Shown here: piece after piece, positions 1-10,139 of the stretch
How the letters are laid out: each line of letters starts with the position of its first letter
How positions within the stretch are numbered: position 1 is the first letter of the stretch
DNA from: Caldifarciminota bacterium
Lineage (GTDB): Bacteria; Hydrothermota; 32-111
Assembly: GCA_030592285.1 (NCBI GenBank)
Contig: JAUVJU010000005.1
Coordinates: 1 to 35,396 of the forward strand
DNA length: 35,396 bases
Direction of reading: 5' to 3'
Translations under genes and position numbers: made by a program
Notes under the pieces: generated by a model
Told to the model about the DNA's origin: nothing
Database searches by the model: none
Seen by the model: the letters and a program-made list of their open reading frames with translations, nothing else

Positions 1-1
1 A

Positions 2-82
2 AATTTAAATATGCCTATAAGTGATTACAAATATGATAAGAATACAGGAATAGTGAAACATAAGGACTATCCAAAACTCTAA
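2..82 (+). CDS. C-terminal end of an upstream CDS (partial, runs off window)
   Basis: Open frame from base 2 ([26 protein letters not shown]), ends 10 nt before gyrA start; product not identifiable. Confidence 0.45.
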   Translation, partial: NLNMPISDYKYDKNTGIVKHKDYPKL

Positions 83-92
83 AGGAGAAGAA

Positions 93-2606
93 ATGGCAAT
101 TGGAAGAGAACGCATAATAAGTACAAATATTGAAGATGAAATGAAGAAATCTTACATGGAATATGCAATGTCTGTTATTGTCAGCAGGGCATTGCCGGAT
201 GTGCGTGATGGATTAAAACCTGTTCATAGAAGAATTCTATTTGCAATGAAGGAACTGGGATTATATCACAATAAAGCATTTAGAAAGTCAGCAACAGTTG
301 TTGGAGAAGTGCTTGGAAAATATCATCCACATGGTGATAAGGCAATCTATGATTCACTTGTAAGAATGGCACAGGATTTTTCATTAAGATATCCAATGGT
401 GCAGGGACAGGGCAACTTTGGTTCCATTTATGGAGATAATGCAGCTGCATATAGATATACCGAATCAAGATTACAACGGCTTGCAGAAGAAATGCTTCTT
501 GATATTGATAAAAAAACGGTTGATTTTATGCCCAATTTTGATGGTTCATTTAGTGAACCGGTTGTGCTTCCTGCAATGGCTCCAAATCTTCTTATAAATG
601 GAGCATCAGGTATTGCTGTAGGAATGGCTACCAATATTCCCCCTCATAATATAGTTGAGACAATAGATGGAGTTATTTCTTATATTGATAATCCTGAAAT
701 AACCGTTGTTGAACTTATGGAGCATATAAAGGGACCGGATTTCCCAACAGGCGGTATTATTCAGGGTATGACAGGAATAAGAAATGCATATGAAACAGGT
801 AAGGGTAAGATCATTCTTAAAGCAAGAATTAAATTCGAAACAAAAAAGAATGACAGGGAACAAATCATTATTACAGAAGTTCCATATCAAATCAATGTTA
901 CAAATATGATTGAAAAGATAGCCGAACTTGTAAATACAAAAAAGATAACAGATATTTCCGATATGAGAGATGAATCAGACAAAGATGGTATGCGCATTGT
1001 TGTTGAACTAAAAAAATCAGCAAATAGAAATGTGGTAGTTAATCAACTTTTACAGCATACCCAATTAAAGACATCCTATTCTATTATGTTCATTTCGCTT
1101 GTTAATAATGTTCCAAAGGTTTTAAACCTAAAGCAAATGATAAAGTATTATGTTGAGCATAGAAAAGAGATTGTAACAAGAAGAACTCAATTTGAATTAG
1201 ATAAAGCAGAAAAGAGAGCTCATATTGTTGAGGGCTTAAAAATTGCTGTTGATAATATTGATGAGGTTGTAAGAATAATTAAATCATCTCCCGATGTAAC
1301 AACAGCATCACTTAATCTTAGAGAGAGATTCTCATTAAGTGAGGAACAGGCAAAAGCAATACTTGATATGCGTCTTTCACGATTAACATCACTTGAAAGA
1401 GATAAACTTGAAGCAGAGTATGTTGAATTAATAAAAACAATTGAAAAACTGAAATTTATTCTTTCATCAGAAACACAGATTTTTAAAGTAGTAAAGGAAG
1501 AATTATTATATATAAAAGAAAAATACGGCGATAAAAGATTAACAGAAATTGTTGCTTCAGAAGATGAGGATTTGATCATAGAGGATCTGATTGCAGATGA
1601 AAAGGTTATTGTTAATGTATCCCATAATGGATATATAAAAAGACAGTCCATAAGTTCATATAGACAGCAGCATAGAGGTGGAAAGGGCATTGCAGGAATG
1701 AAAACCCAAAAGGATGATTTTGCTGAACGGATATTCATTGCCTCTACACATCAATATATTCTTTTCTTTACAAACAAGGGTAAGGTATATTGGCTTAAGG
1801 TATTTAAGGTGCCTGAGGGTGGACGACTCTCAAAGGGAAGAGCAATAATCAATCTTCTTGAACTTGATAAGGATGAAAAGATTGCAGGTCTTATGCCTGT
1901 AAGAGAATTTAATAAAGATAAATATGTCTTTTTTGTTACTGAAAAAGGTCTTGCTAAAAAAACCGAATTACCTGCATTCAGTAAACCAAGGAAAGGCGGC
2001 ATAAGGGCAATAATCCTTAGAGATGGTGATAATCTTGCTGATGTACATTTAACAAATGGAAATAGGGATATTATTGTTGTATCAAGAAAAGGCAGTGCCA
2101 TAAGATTCTCGGAAAAAGAAGTAAGAAATATGGGACGAAATACAGCCGGAGTAAAAGCAATAAATCTTTCAAAAGACGATTATGTTATTAATACTGTAAT
2201 AGTAAAAAGAGAAACAACGGGCTTATTTATTGCAACAGAAAATGGATATGGAAAAAGAACATCAATGAATGCCTTTAGAAGAATGCATAGAGGCGGCAAG
2301 GGTGTTATTGGAATAAAGACCAATGCAAGAAATGGTAAGGTTATAAGTGCAATGGAGGTTTTGGATAATGAAGAACTCCTATTAATTGCAGAAACAGGAA
2401 CAATAATAAGAATGTCGGTTAATAATATAAGAGAAATCGGAAGAAATACTGCGGGAGTTAGACTAATGAATCTTAATCTTGATGATAAATTAGTTGATGT
2501 TGCAATTCTTGCAAATGAGGATGAGGTGCCGACTAATAATGATGATGCAAATGAAAATGGAACCGAAAACAAAGTAGAAAATATGGAAACAGCAAATGAC
2601 GAATAA
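93..2606 (+). CDS. gyrA: DNA gyrase subunit A
   Basis: Full-length topoisomerase IIA A subunit: [51 protein letters not shown] catalytic Tyr, GyrA-box-like QQHRGGKG, C-terminal beta-pinwheel repeats and acidic tail; AAAGGAG Shine-Dalgarno. Confidence 0.96.
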   Translation: MAIGRERIISTNIEDEMKKSYMEYAMSVIVSRALPDVRDGLKPVHRRILFAMKELGLYHNKAFRKSATVVGEVLGKYHPHGDKAIYDSLVRMAQDFSLRYPMVQGQGNFGSIYGDNAAAYRYTESRLQRLAEEMLLDIDKKTVDFMPNFDGSFSEPVVLPAMAPNLLINGASGIAVGMATNIPPHNIVETIDGVISYIDNPEITVVELMEHIKGPDFPTGGIIQGMTGIRNAYETGKGKIILKARIKFETKKNDREQIIITEVPYQINVTNMIEKIAELVNTKKITDISDMRDESDKDGMRIVVELKKSANRNVVVNQLLQHTQLKTSYSIMFISLVNNVPKVLNLKQMIKYYVEHRKEIVTRRTQFELDKAEKRAHIVEGLKIAVDNIDEVVRIIKSSPDVTTASLNLRERFSLSEEQAKAILDMRLSRLTSLERDKLEAEYVELIKTIEKLKFILSSETQIFKVVKEELLYIKEKYGDKRLTEIVASEDEDLIIEDLIADEKVIVNVSHNGYIKRQSISSYRQQHRGGKGIAGMKTQKDDFAERIFIASTHQYILFFTNKGKVYWLKVFKVPEGGRLSKGRAIINLLELDKDEKIAGLMPVREFNKDKYVFFVTEKGLAKKTELPAFSKPRKGGIRAIILRDGDNLADVHLTNGNRDIIVVSRKGSAIRFSEKEVRNMGRNTAGVKAINLSKDDYVINTVIVKRETTGLFIATENGYGKRTSMNAFRRMHRGGKGVIGIKTNARNGKVISAMEVLDNEELLLIAETGTIIRMSVNNIREIGRNTAGVRLMNLNLDDKLVDVAILANEDEVPTNNDDANENGTENKVENMETANDE

Positions 2607-3564
2607 TGAATTTGCAGCGGACTTATATAATCGTATAAAAGATAATCTGCATAATGTTATTATTGGTCAGGATGAGACCCTTGATTTTATTTTGATTACG
2701 CTAATGTGTAATGCACATTCAATTATTGTTGGTGTGCCGGGACTTGCAAAAACGCTTATAGTAAAACTACTGGCAATGACAACGGATCTTTCTTTTAATA
2801 GAATTCAGTTTACTCCTGATTTGATGCCTTCAGATATTTTGGGCACTGTTCTTTTAAAAAAGAATAAAAAGGGAGAAACCGATTATGGATTTGTTAAGGG
2901 ACCTGTTTTTTGTAATATTCTTCTTGCTGATGAAATAAATAGAACACCGCCAAAAACGCAGGCAGCATTATTACAGGCAATGGAAGAGAGAATGATAAGT
3001 ATTGAGGGTGAGCATTATGATCTAACAAGACCTTTTAATGTATTCGCAACCCAAAATCCTATTGAACAGGAAGGTACATATCCATTACCCGAAGCACAGC
3101 TTGATAGATTTATGTTTAGAATCAGTATTGATTATCCTTCTAAAGATGAAGAAACAATGATTGTTGGAAACAGACAGATTGATGAGGAGTATAAGATAAA
3201 AAAGGGAATTATTAAAAAAGATGAAATTATAAAACTTCAAAATATTGTTCGCGAAATGCCAGCTGGTTCCAATATTGAAAGATTGGTTGTAAATATTTTA
3301 AGAAATACAAGACCTGAAACGAGTTCTATAAAGAATGTTAAGGAAATGATCAAATGGGGAGCTAGTCCCAGAGCAGGAATATATATGCTTATAGCAGCAA
3401 AGGCACATGCATTGATAAAGGGAAGATTAACTCCCGATATTGAAGATATTAAAAAAGTACTGCCAATGGTTCTTGAACATAGATTAATTCTCTCATTTAA
3501 GGGAGAAATGGAAAATATTTCCAAAGGAGATATTATAAATGAAATTATTAAAAATTCTGTTTAG
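2596..3564 (+). CDS. MoxR-family AAA+ ATPase
   Basis: GVPGLAKT Walker [24 protein letters not shown] Walker [24 protein letters not shown] motif. Confidence 0.95.
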   Translation: MTNNEFAADLYNRIKDNLHNVIIGQDETLDFILITLMCNAHSIIVGVPGLAKTLIVKLLAMTTDLSFNRIQFTPDLMPSDILGTVLLKKNKKGETDYGFVKGPVFCNILLADEINRTPPKTQAALLQAMEERMISIEGEHYDLTRPFNVFATQNPIEQEGTYPLPEAQLDRFMFRISIDYPSKDEETMIVGNRQIDEEYKIKKGIIKKDEIIKLQNIVREMPAGSNIERLVVNILRNTRPETSSIKNVKEMIKWGASPRAGIYMLIAAKAHALIKGRLTPDIEDIKKVLPMVLEHRLILSFKGEMENISKGDIINEIIKNSV

Positions 3565-4711
3565 TTTTTTTATAATAATTGTTTTTCTCAATATTTCTGC
3601 ACAAACCGATTTCCAGGAAAAGATAAAGCAGAATGAGAAGAAACTTGGAGAAATTAAAAAACAACTTAATAGTGTTAAATCAAAAAAAGATAGTATAAAT
3701 ATTCAACGCAGCAAAACATTGCTTGTTTTAAACAGAATGGATGATGAGATATATTTAACGGATTTACTAATAAATGAAATGGAGAGAAGAGATTCTCTTT
3801 TGACAACAAGAATTACCATTTTGGGTATTGAAATAGACTCATTGGAAATAGAATTGGTTGTTAGGAAAGAAGCATTAAAAAAGAGAATAGTTTCCCTTTA
3901 TAAAAAAGGTAAAATCCATACATTTGAAATTATGTTCACATCAAAATCATTTTCGGACTTATCCAATAGATTAATGTATCTATCAACATTAGCAAAGCAA
4001 GATAAGAAACTGTATGATAAGGTCTTCTACACACAAAATATATTAAATAGAAGAATTAATGAAATGAGCATTAATAGAGAACAATTAAAAATCATAAGAG
4101 ATGAAGCAGAAAATGAAAAGGAAACATTGCAAATAGAAAAGCAAAACAAACAAATATTTTTAAATAAACTTTCAGGCGAACAACAAAAACAGAGAAAATT
4201 GGAAAAAGAATTAATCAAATCAAAAGAATCTTTACAGTATCTTATCAACAAATTGCGTGTTGCAAATACCAATATTAATAAAAATAGAGATGTGAAGAAG
4301 GGACAGCATTACTTTGATAAGAATAAAAAAAAGGTAATATGCCCTGCAAGTGGAAAAGTTATTTCTAAATTTGGTACAGTAAGGCATCCGAAATATAATA
4401 CGAAAACCCTTAATAATGGTATTGATATAAAAGTAAAAAAGGGAGAACCTGTTTATGCAGTATGTGATGGAGATGTGATTTATGCAGATAAATTTCTTGG
4501 ATATGGGAATGTTATTATGCTTGATCATGGGAATGGATACTTTACATTGTATGCACATTTAGAGGAGATGAATGTAATTCTAAATCAACCGGTTATGAAT
4601 GCAGAAGCAATAGGAACTTGTGGTGATACAGGATCACTATCAGGAGCAATTCTGCATTTTGAAATTAGAAAAGATGGCAAACCATTGAATCCATCTAATT
4701 ATTTAAAATAA
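3539..4711 (+). CDS. EnvC/NlpD-like murein hydrolase activator: N-terminal coiled coil plus C-terminal M23/LytM domain
   Basis: Signal peptide, long coiled coil, C-terminal GNGYFTLYAHLEEM...LHFEIRKDGKPLNPSNYL. Confidence 0.9.
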   Translation: MKLLKILFSFFIIIVFLNISAQTDFQEKIKQNEKKLGEIKKQLNSVKSKKDSINIQRSKTLLVLNRMDDEIYLTDLLINEMERRDSLLTTRITILGIEIDSLEIELVVRKEALKKRIVSLYKKGKIHTFEIMFTSKSFSDLSNRLMYLSTLAKQDKKLYDKVFYTQNILNRRINEMSINREQLKIIRDEAENEKETLQIEKQNKQIFLNKLSGEQQKQRKLEKELIKSKESLQYLINKLRVANTNINKNRDVKKGQHYFDKNKKKVICPASGKVISKFGTVRHPKYNTKTLNNGIDIKVKKGEPVYAVCDGDVIYADKFLGYGNVIMLDHGNGYFTLYAHLEEMNVILNQPVMNAEAIGTCGDTGSLSGAILHFEIRKDGKPLNPSNYLK

Positions 4712-5836
4712 ATGTATAAGAATATTTACGGTCACAATAATACTAAGAGTCGGCTTATAAAGATTATTAAGGATAATCGACTTGCACATGCATATTTGTT
4801 TTCAGGTCCTGCAAAGGTGGGCAAATTTTCAATGGCAGTTGAATTTGCTAAAAATATAATTGGTGAAAAATACAGAAAAGATATGGACTCATACATTTTC
4901 CCGGACTTAACTATTGTTTTTCCATTTTTGAAAAAAGATATGAAAACAGAGAGTAATTTTCTTGTTGGAATGAGAAAAAAGATTATGAAACAAATACGAG
5001 AAAATACTGAAATGGATATATTTGCAAAAATGGAAAAAAATGCCAATATATCAATTGATGTAATAAGAGAACTGATCATTTATTCAAATAAGACAGCATA
5101 TATAGCGGATAAAAAGGTAATAATCATTAAAAATGCTGAAAAAATGAGAAAAGAGGGTGCAAATAGTTTTCTTAAATTGCTTGAAGAACCGCCATCAAAT
5201 ACTATACTTATTCTTACAACAGATAATTTAAATAACATTCTTCCAACAATTGTATCAAGATGCCAATTAATGAAATTCGGATATTTATCCAATGATGAAA
5301 TAAGGGACTATATAAGAGAAAAAGATGGACAGGAAATATCGGAAGAAGCATTAAATTTAATGGACGGAACATTTGAGAATATAAGAAGTGCGGAGTTAAT
5401 AGCCGGTATTACAGATAGAAAAAGTATTTTAGAGATGATTCTAAATAGAAAAGAAAAGTCAATGATGGATCTATTGAGAAAAATCATTGCTCGTGAAAAG
5501 AAGAAAGAAGAAATGGAGAAAAAGAAAAGAGAAGATAAAATGGGGAAAAAGGAGAAAAAGGAATATATATCTGATGTAGGTATCAAACAAACATTTCTCT
5601 TATATTTAATAAAAATACTTTTACAGGCTATTAATACAGCAATAATAGAAAGGAATATTAAAGAAAAGAATAAATCTCCTTTATCAAAATATAAAACAGA
5701 GAATTTGAATAGTATAGCAGATGAATTGATACAAATAGAGGGCGACATAAAAAGAAATATTCCAACAGAGAGAATAATCAAATATCTTATAACAATATTT
5801 TCAATAAAAGAGGTTAGTAATGTATGCCAGAGTTGA
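4712..5836 (+). CDS. holB: DNA polymerase III subunit delta' (clamp loader)
   Basis: IYGHNNTKSRL..RLAHAYLFSGPAKVGK, FLKLLEEPPSNTILILTT, PTIVSRCQ motifs; start directly abuts upstream stop. Confidence 0.85.
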   Translation: MYKNIYGHNNTKSRLIKIIKDNRLAHAYLFSGPAKVGKFSMAVEFAKNIIGEKYRKDMDSYIFPDLTIVFPFLKKDMKTESNFLVGMRKKIMKQIRENTEMDIFAKMEKNANISIDVIRELIIYSNKTAYIADKKVIIIKNAEKMRKEGANSFLKLLEEPPSNTILILTTDNLNNILPTIVSRCQLMKFGYLSNDEIRDYIREKDGQEISEEALNLMDGTFENIRSAELIAGITDRKSILEMILNRKEKSMMDLLRKIIAREKKKEEMEKKKREDKMGKKEKKEYISDVGIKQTFLLYLIKILLQAINTAIIERNIKEKNKSPLSKYKTENLNSIADELIQIEGDIKRNIPTERIIKYLITIFSIKEVSNVCQS

Positions 5837-6674
5837 ATTTAGAGGACATGAAAGAGAGTTTTTTCATATACCTCAGAATGTTGATTTAAAGGAAAATGAT
5901 TTAGCGGTATGTAAACATGAGCAGGGGCTGGATATTGGAAAAGTGCTTAATGTGCAGGCAAGTGAAGTAAAGGAATCATCAGGGAAAGTAATAAGAAGCA
6001 CAACGGCAGATGATATGCGCTTATTGCGTTCATATGAAATAAAGGAAAGAAATTCATTAAAAATATCCCAAGATATTATTGAGAAACATAAATTAAGCAT
6101 TAAACTTGTTGATATACAAATTCATTATGATGGGCAGAGAATGACATTCTATTTTATATCAGAAAAAAGAATAGATTTTAGACAATTAGTAAAAGATCTT
6201 GCCGGGCATTATCACACAAGAATCAGAATGAAACAGATAGGAGTAAGGGATTATGCAAAGCATCTTGGAGGAGTTGGTCCATGCGGACTGGATTTATGCT
6301 GTACGCGTTTTCTAACAAATTTCAAAGCAATAGGATTACAAATATTAAAAGATCAAAATCTTTCTATGACTCCACAAAAGGTATCTGGTATGTGTGGAAG
6401 ACTTTTATGCTGCCTTATGTATGAAATAGATTTTTATGAAGAAGTTAATAAAAAATTTCCACCCTGCTATTCTTTTTTAAATACATCAAAATATGGTAAA
6501 GGCAAAATAATGAAAGTAGATATATTCAGAAGCAAGATTACAGTACAATATGAAAATGTTGAAGAGAATGGAGGAGTGATAACACATACATTAGAGGAAT
6601 TCAATGAAATAAAGGAAAAAAGAATAAGATATGTGCCAATGGAAGAAGTTAAAAAAGAAGGAAAAAATGACTAA
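5820..6674 (+). CDS. ricT: PSP1-domain protein, RicT/YaaT family
   Basis: GPCGLDLCCTRFL..VSGMCGRLLCCLMYE cysteine motifs; located between holB and metG as in Firmicutes. Confidence 0.92.
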   Translation: MYARVEFRGHEREFFHIPQNVDLKENDLAVCKHEQGLDIGKVLNVQASEVKESSGKVIRSTTADDMRLLRSYEIKERNSLKISQDIIEKHKLSIKLVDIQIHYDGQRMTFYFISEKRIDFRQLVKDLAGHYHTRIRMKQIGVRDYAKHLGGVGPCGLDLCCTRFLTNFKAIGLQILKDQNLSMTPQKVSGMCGRLLCCLMYEIDFYEEVNKKFPPCYSFLNTSKYGKGKIMKVDIFRSKITVQYENVEENGGVITHTLEEFNEIKEKRIRYVPMEEVKKEGKND

Positions 6675-8673
6675 ATATCTTGTTACAGCAGCCCTGCCAT
6701 ATGCAAATGGACCTATTCATTTAGGACATCTTGCTGGAGCTTATTTGCCGGCAGACATATATGTAAGATATATGAGAATGAAAAACAAGGATGTTCTCTT
6801 TATATGCGGCAGTGATGAGCATGGAGTGCCTGTTACAATAAAAGCAGAAGAAAAGGAAAAAACACCACAAGAGATTGCAGATTATTATCATGATTTAATG
6901 AAAGATAGTTTTATAAAATTTGGCATCAATTTTGATAATTTTTCAAAAACATCAAGACATCTTCATCATAAAAATGCAAGGTACTTCTTTAAGCGTCTTT
7001 ATGAAAATGGATATTTGGAAAAGAAATCAGAAAATCAATATTTTTGTGAAAAGTGCGAAAGATTTTTACCTGACAGATATGTTGAAGGCATATGCCCGCA
7101 TTGTAAATTTGATGGAGCAAGGGGAGATCAATGTGATAAATGTGGACGTGTTATTGATAATGTATCCCTTATTGAACCAAAATGTAAATTGTGCGGCTCT
7201 AAGCCAATAATCAAGGAAACAGAACATTTTTTTCTCAAGCTTAATGAGTTTCAAGAAAAATTGAAAGTATGGTTAGAAAGTAAAACCAATTGGAAAAGTA
7301 ATGTTAGAGAGTTTGCATTGGGTTGGATAAAGGAAGGACTCAAACCAAGAGCAATGACAAGGGATTTAAAATGGGGAGTTGAAATTCCCATTGATGGCTA
7401 TGAAAATAAGGTTTTATATGTATGGTTTGATGCTCCTATTGGCTATATTACTTCAACAATGGAATGGGCGGAGAGAATAGGAAAACCGGATAAATGGATG
7501 GACTATTGGAAAGGGAATGACTCACGACTTATTCACTTTTTAGGAAAGGATAATATTGTTTTTCATGCTGTGATATGGCCTTCAATGCTTATGGGTATTA
7601 ATGATAATTATAATCTTCCATATGATATTCCTGCAAATGAGTATTTAAACATTGAGGGACAGAAAATATCAACATCAAGAAATAATGCTATATGGCTTAA
7701 TGATTATCTTAATGATTTTCCTCCTGATATTATGAGATACACCTTGGCTGTAAATTTGCCTGAAAATAAGGATTCCGATTTTTCATGGAAAGATTTTCAG
7801 ACAAAAAACAATTCGGAACTTGCAGATATTTTTGGTAATTTCATAAATAGAACAATTGTGTTTATACAAAAATATAATAATGCTGAATTAAATGCCAATA
7901 TAGACCTTCAAGACACAGATAAGGAATTTTTGGATATAATCAATAAAAAAATGGAATTAATGGGAAAATACATTGAAAATTATAAATCTAGAAAAGCGGT
8001 TTATGAATTTATGGATATTGCAAGAGAATCAAATAAATATTTTACCATAACAGAACCATGGACATTAAAAAATGACAAAAAGCGGCTTAATACTGTTCTT
8101 TATGTATGTCTTAAAGCGGTTACAATATTATCTATTGCTTCAGAACCATTTATTCCATTTACTGCAACAAAGATACAGAAATTTCTTGGTATTGATAATT
8201 TGGATTGGGATGATTATAAGAACATTGAACCACTTCTTAAATTAACAACTCACAAGATGCCAATTCTATTCTCTAAAATTGAAGATAAAACCATTGAATT
8301 ACAGCGAGAAAAAATGTTCGGGTCAAAAAAGGAAGAGCAGGGAGATATGATAGAATTTGGGGAATTTAAGAAGACACAACTTGTTGTTGCAAAGATCCTT
8401 GAAGCTGAAAAAGTAAAAAAAGCAGATAAATTACTGAAATTAAAGATTGACATTGGATGCGAGAAAAGAACAATTATTGCAGGTATTGCAGAATTTTATA
8501 AGCCAGATGATATTATTGGTAAAAACATTATTGTTGTAAAAAATCTTAAGCCGGCAAAGATAAGAGGTGTTGAATCAAAGGGTATGCTGCTTGCTGCCTC
8601 TGATAAGGATAAGAAACATTTAAGAGTAGTTTTTGCTTCTGATGAGGCAAATCCCGGTGATAATGTCGGATAA
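6667..8673 (+). CDS. metG: Methionyl-tRNA synthetase with C-terminal tRNA-binding (EMAP/Trbp111-like) domain
   Basis: TAALPYANGPIHLGHLAGAYLPADI, two zinc knuckles (CEKC..CPHC / CDKC..CKLC), KISTSRNNAIW; likely start is internal Met at 6667 rather than 6631. Confidence 0.95.
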   Translation: MTKYLVTAALPYANGPIHLGHLAGAYLPADIYVRYMRMKNKDVLFICGSDEHGVPVTIKAEEKEKTPQEIADYYHDLMKDSFIKFGINFDNFSKTSRHLHHKNARYFFKRLYENGYLEKKSENQYFCEKCERFLPDRYVEGICPHCKFDGARGDQCDKCGRVIDNVSLIEPKCKLCGSKPIIKETEHFFLKLNEFQEKLKVWLESKTNWKSNVREFALGWIKEGLKPRAMTRDLKWGVEIPIDGYENKVLYVWFDAPIGYITSTMEWAERIGKPDKWMDYWKGNDSRLIHFLGKDNIVFHAVIWPSMLMGINDNYNLPYDIPANEYLNIEGQKISTSRNNAIWLNDYLNDFPPDIMRYTLAVNLPENKDSDFSWKDFQTKNNSELADIFGNFINRTIVFIQKYNNAELNANIDLQDTDKEFLDIINKKMELMGKYIENYKSRKAVYEFMDIARESNKYFTITEPWTLKNDKKRLNTVLYVCLKAVTILSIASEPFIPFTATKIQKFLGIDNLDWDDYKNIEPLLKLTTHKMPILFSKIEDKTIELQREKMFGSKKEEQGDMIEFGEFKKTQLVVAKILEAEKVKKADKLLKLKIDIGCEKRTIIAGIAEFYKPDDIIGKNIIVVKNLKPAKIRGVESKGMLLAASDKDKKHLRVVFASDEANPGDNVG

Positions 8674-9448
8674 ATCATTTCTTGATGGACATACACATCT
8701 TCAGATGGATGAGTTTTCAGAAAACCGAAAACACATGATTGAATCATTACGCAAGGAAAATGTGCGGGTAATTTGTAATGTTGGCTATGATTATGATTCA
8801 TCAAAGGCAATAATGGAATTGAAGTTTCCAGATGATTTTGAAGTATATGCCTTTGCAGGCATTCATCCACATTATGCGGGGAAATGCAAAACAGATGAAT
8901 TGGATAAAATAACAGAATTACTAAAAAGCGGGGGCTATAATGGTATTGGTGAGATTGGTATTGATAGGTATTGGTATAAAAAGGAAGAAAATATAAGTAT
9001 TCAGAAAGAATTATTTATATCCCAATTAAAAATTGCGGAAAAATTAAAAATTCCAGCAATGCTTCATATCAGGGATGCTTATGATGAAGCACTTGAGATC
9101 TTAAAGGATTTTTCATTAGTAAATGTTGAGTTTCACAGTTTTACAGGAGAAAAGCGGCATCTTGAAGAGATATATAGAAGAGGATACTATTTTGGCATTA
9201 ATGGCGTTATTACATTCAAGAATTCTTCATTAAAAGAAATATTGGAAACAGAGTATATTGATAAAATGATCATTGAAACAGATGCTCCATACCTTACACC
9301 TGTTCCCTTTCGTGGGAAAAGAAACAGAAGTGAATATGTAGTTTATGTTTATAAATTTATATCGGATTATTTTAATATTGAAATGGATGAATTGAAAGAA
9401 GTGGTATATAATAATTTTTTAAGATTTATAAATAATAATAATGGCTAA
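8663..9448 (+). CDS. tatD: TatD family metal-dependent hydrolase / DNase
   Basis: DGHTHLQM, GIHPHY, GEIGIDRYWYK, LHIRDAY, IETDAPYLTPVPFRGKRN; likely start at 8663. Confidence 0.92.
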   Translation: MSDKSFLDGHTHLQMDEFSENRKHMIESLRKENVRVICNVGYDYDSSKAIMELKFPDDFEVYAFAGIHPHYAGKCKTDELDKITELLKSGGYNGIGEIGIDRYWYKKEENISIQKELFISQLKIAEKLKIPAMLHIRDAYDEALEILKDFSLVNVEFHSFTGEKRHLEEIYRRGYYFGINGVITFKNSSLKEILETEYIDKMIIETDAPYLTPVPFRGKRNRSEYVVYVYKFISDYFNIEMDELKEVVYNNFLRFINNNNG

Positions 9449-10139
9449 TAAAAGATTATCGCAGCATTTTCTTACAAATGAGATGGTCCTTGATGATATT
9501 GAGAAATTAATTCCTATGCTGAACAATAATACAATTATTGAAATTGGTCCCGGCAGAGGTGCTTTAACAGATATTATTCTCAGAAGATCTCCCAAACAAT
9601 TGGTTCTTATTGAGAAAGATACTAAATTAATTGGAATATTAAGTGAGAAATATGAAAGCAAGGCAGTTAAAATAATTAATAATGATATAAGGAATATTGA
9701 TTTTGATTGTGATACTATTATTGGAGCAATTCCATATAGTATTACAAGGGATATTATAAAAAAAACCATAGTATCACCCTTAGTAAAGCAAGTATATGTT
9801 ATTGTACAAAAGGAATTTGCAGACAAACTAATCAATAAGAATATTGTTCCAATTTCATTATTTGCAAATACATTTTTTGAAATTGATAAATTACTTAATA
9901 TTGATAAAAGTGCATTTTCACCAATACCTGCGATTGACTCTTCTTTTATTTATCTAAAAAGAAAAGATAGTAAAATAAAGAAGTTTATTAAGTATTGGGA
10001 ATTTCTTGTTAAATTGAGTGGGGAAAAAAGAAAAAAGGTAAATACGGTTTACAATAATGGTATTGATAAAAGAATTATGCATTTAACAGTTGAAGAAATA
10101 GAGGAATTATATGTTAACATCAACATACATACACATTGA
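9441..10139 (+). CDS. rsmA: RsmA/KsgA-type rRNA adenine N6-dimethyltransferase (divergent)
   Basis: KRLSQHFLTNEMVLDDI, EIGPGRGALTDIIL SAM motif, VQKEFADKL, AFSPIPAIDSSFI; short (232 aa), motif IV altered to AIPY. Confidence 0.82.
   Translation: MANKRLSQHFLTNEMVLDDIEKLIPMLNNNTIIEIGPGRGALTDIILRRSPKQLVLIEKDTKLIGILSEKYESKAVKIINNDIRNIDFDCDTIIGAIPYSITRDIIKKTIVSPLVKQVYVIVQKEFADKLINKNIVPISLFANTFFEIDKLLNIDKSAFSPIPAIDSSFIYLKRKDSKIKKFIKYWEFLVKLSGEKRKKVNTVYNNGIDKRIMHLTVEEIEELYVNINIHTH

Noticed and set aside
280-2572. Long antisense ORFs inside gyrA (and similar antisense ORFs in other genes)
   Set aside because: They lie opposite clearly conserved coding sequence, have no recognisable domains and reflect codon bias in AT-rich genes
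6920-7210. 96-aa same-strand ORF inside metG
   Set aside because: Out of frame within the conserved metG body; no SD or family resemblance
8496-8870. 124-aa antisense ORF over the metG/tatD junction
   Set aside because: Opposite conserved coding sequence of two genes
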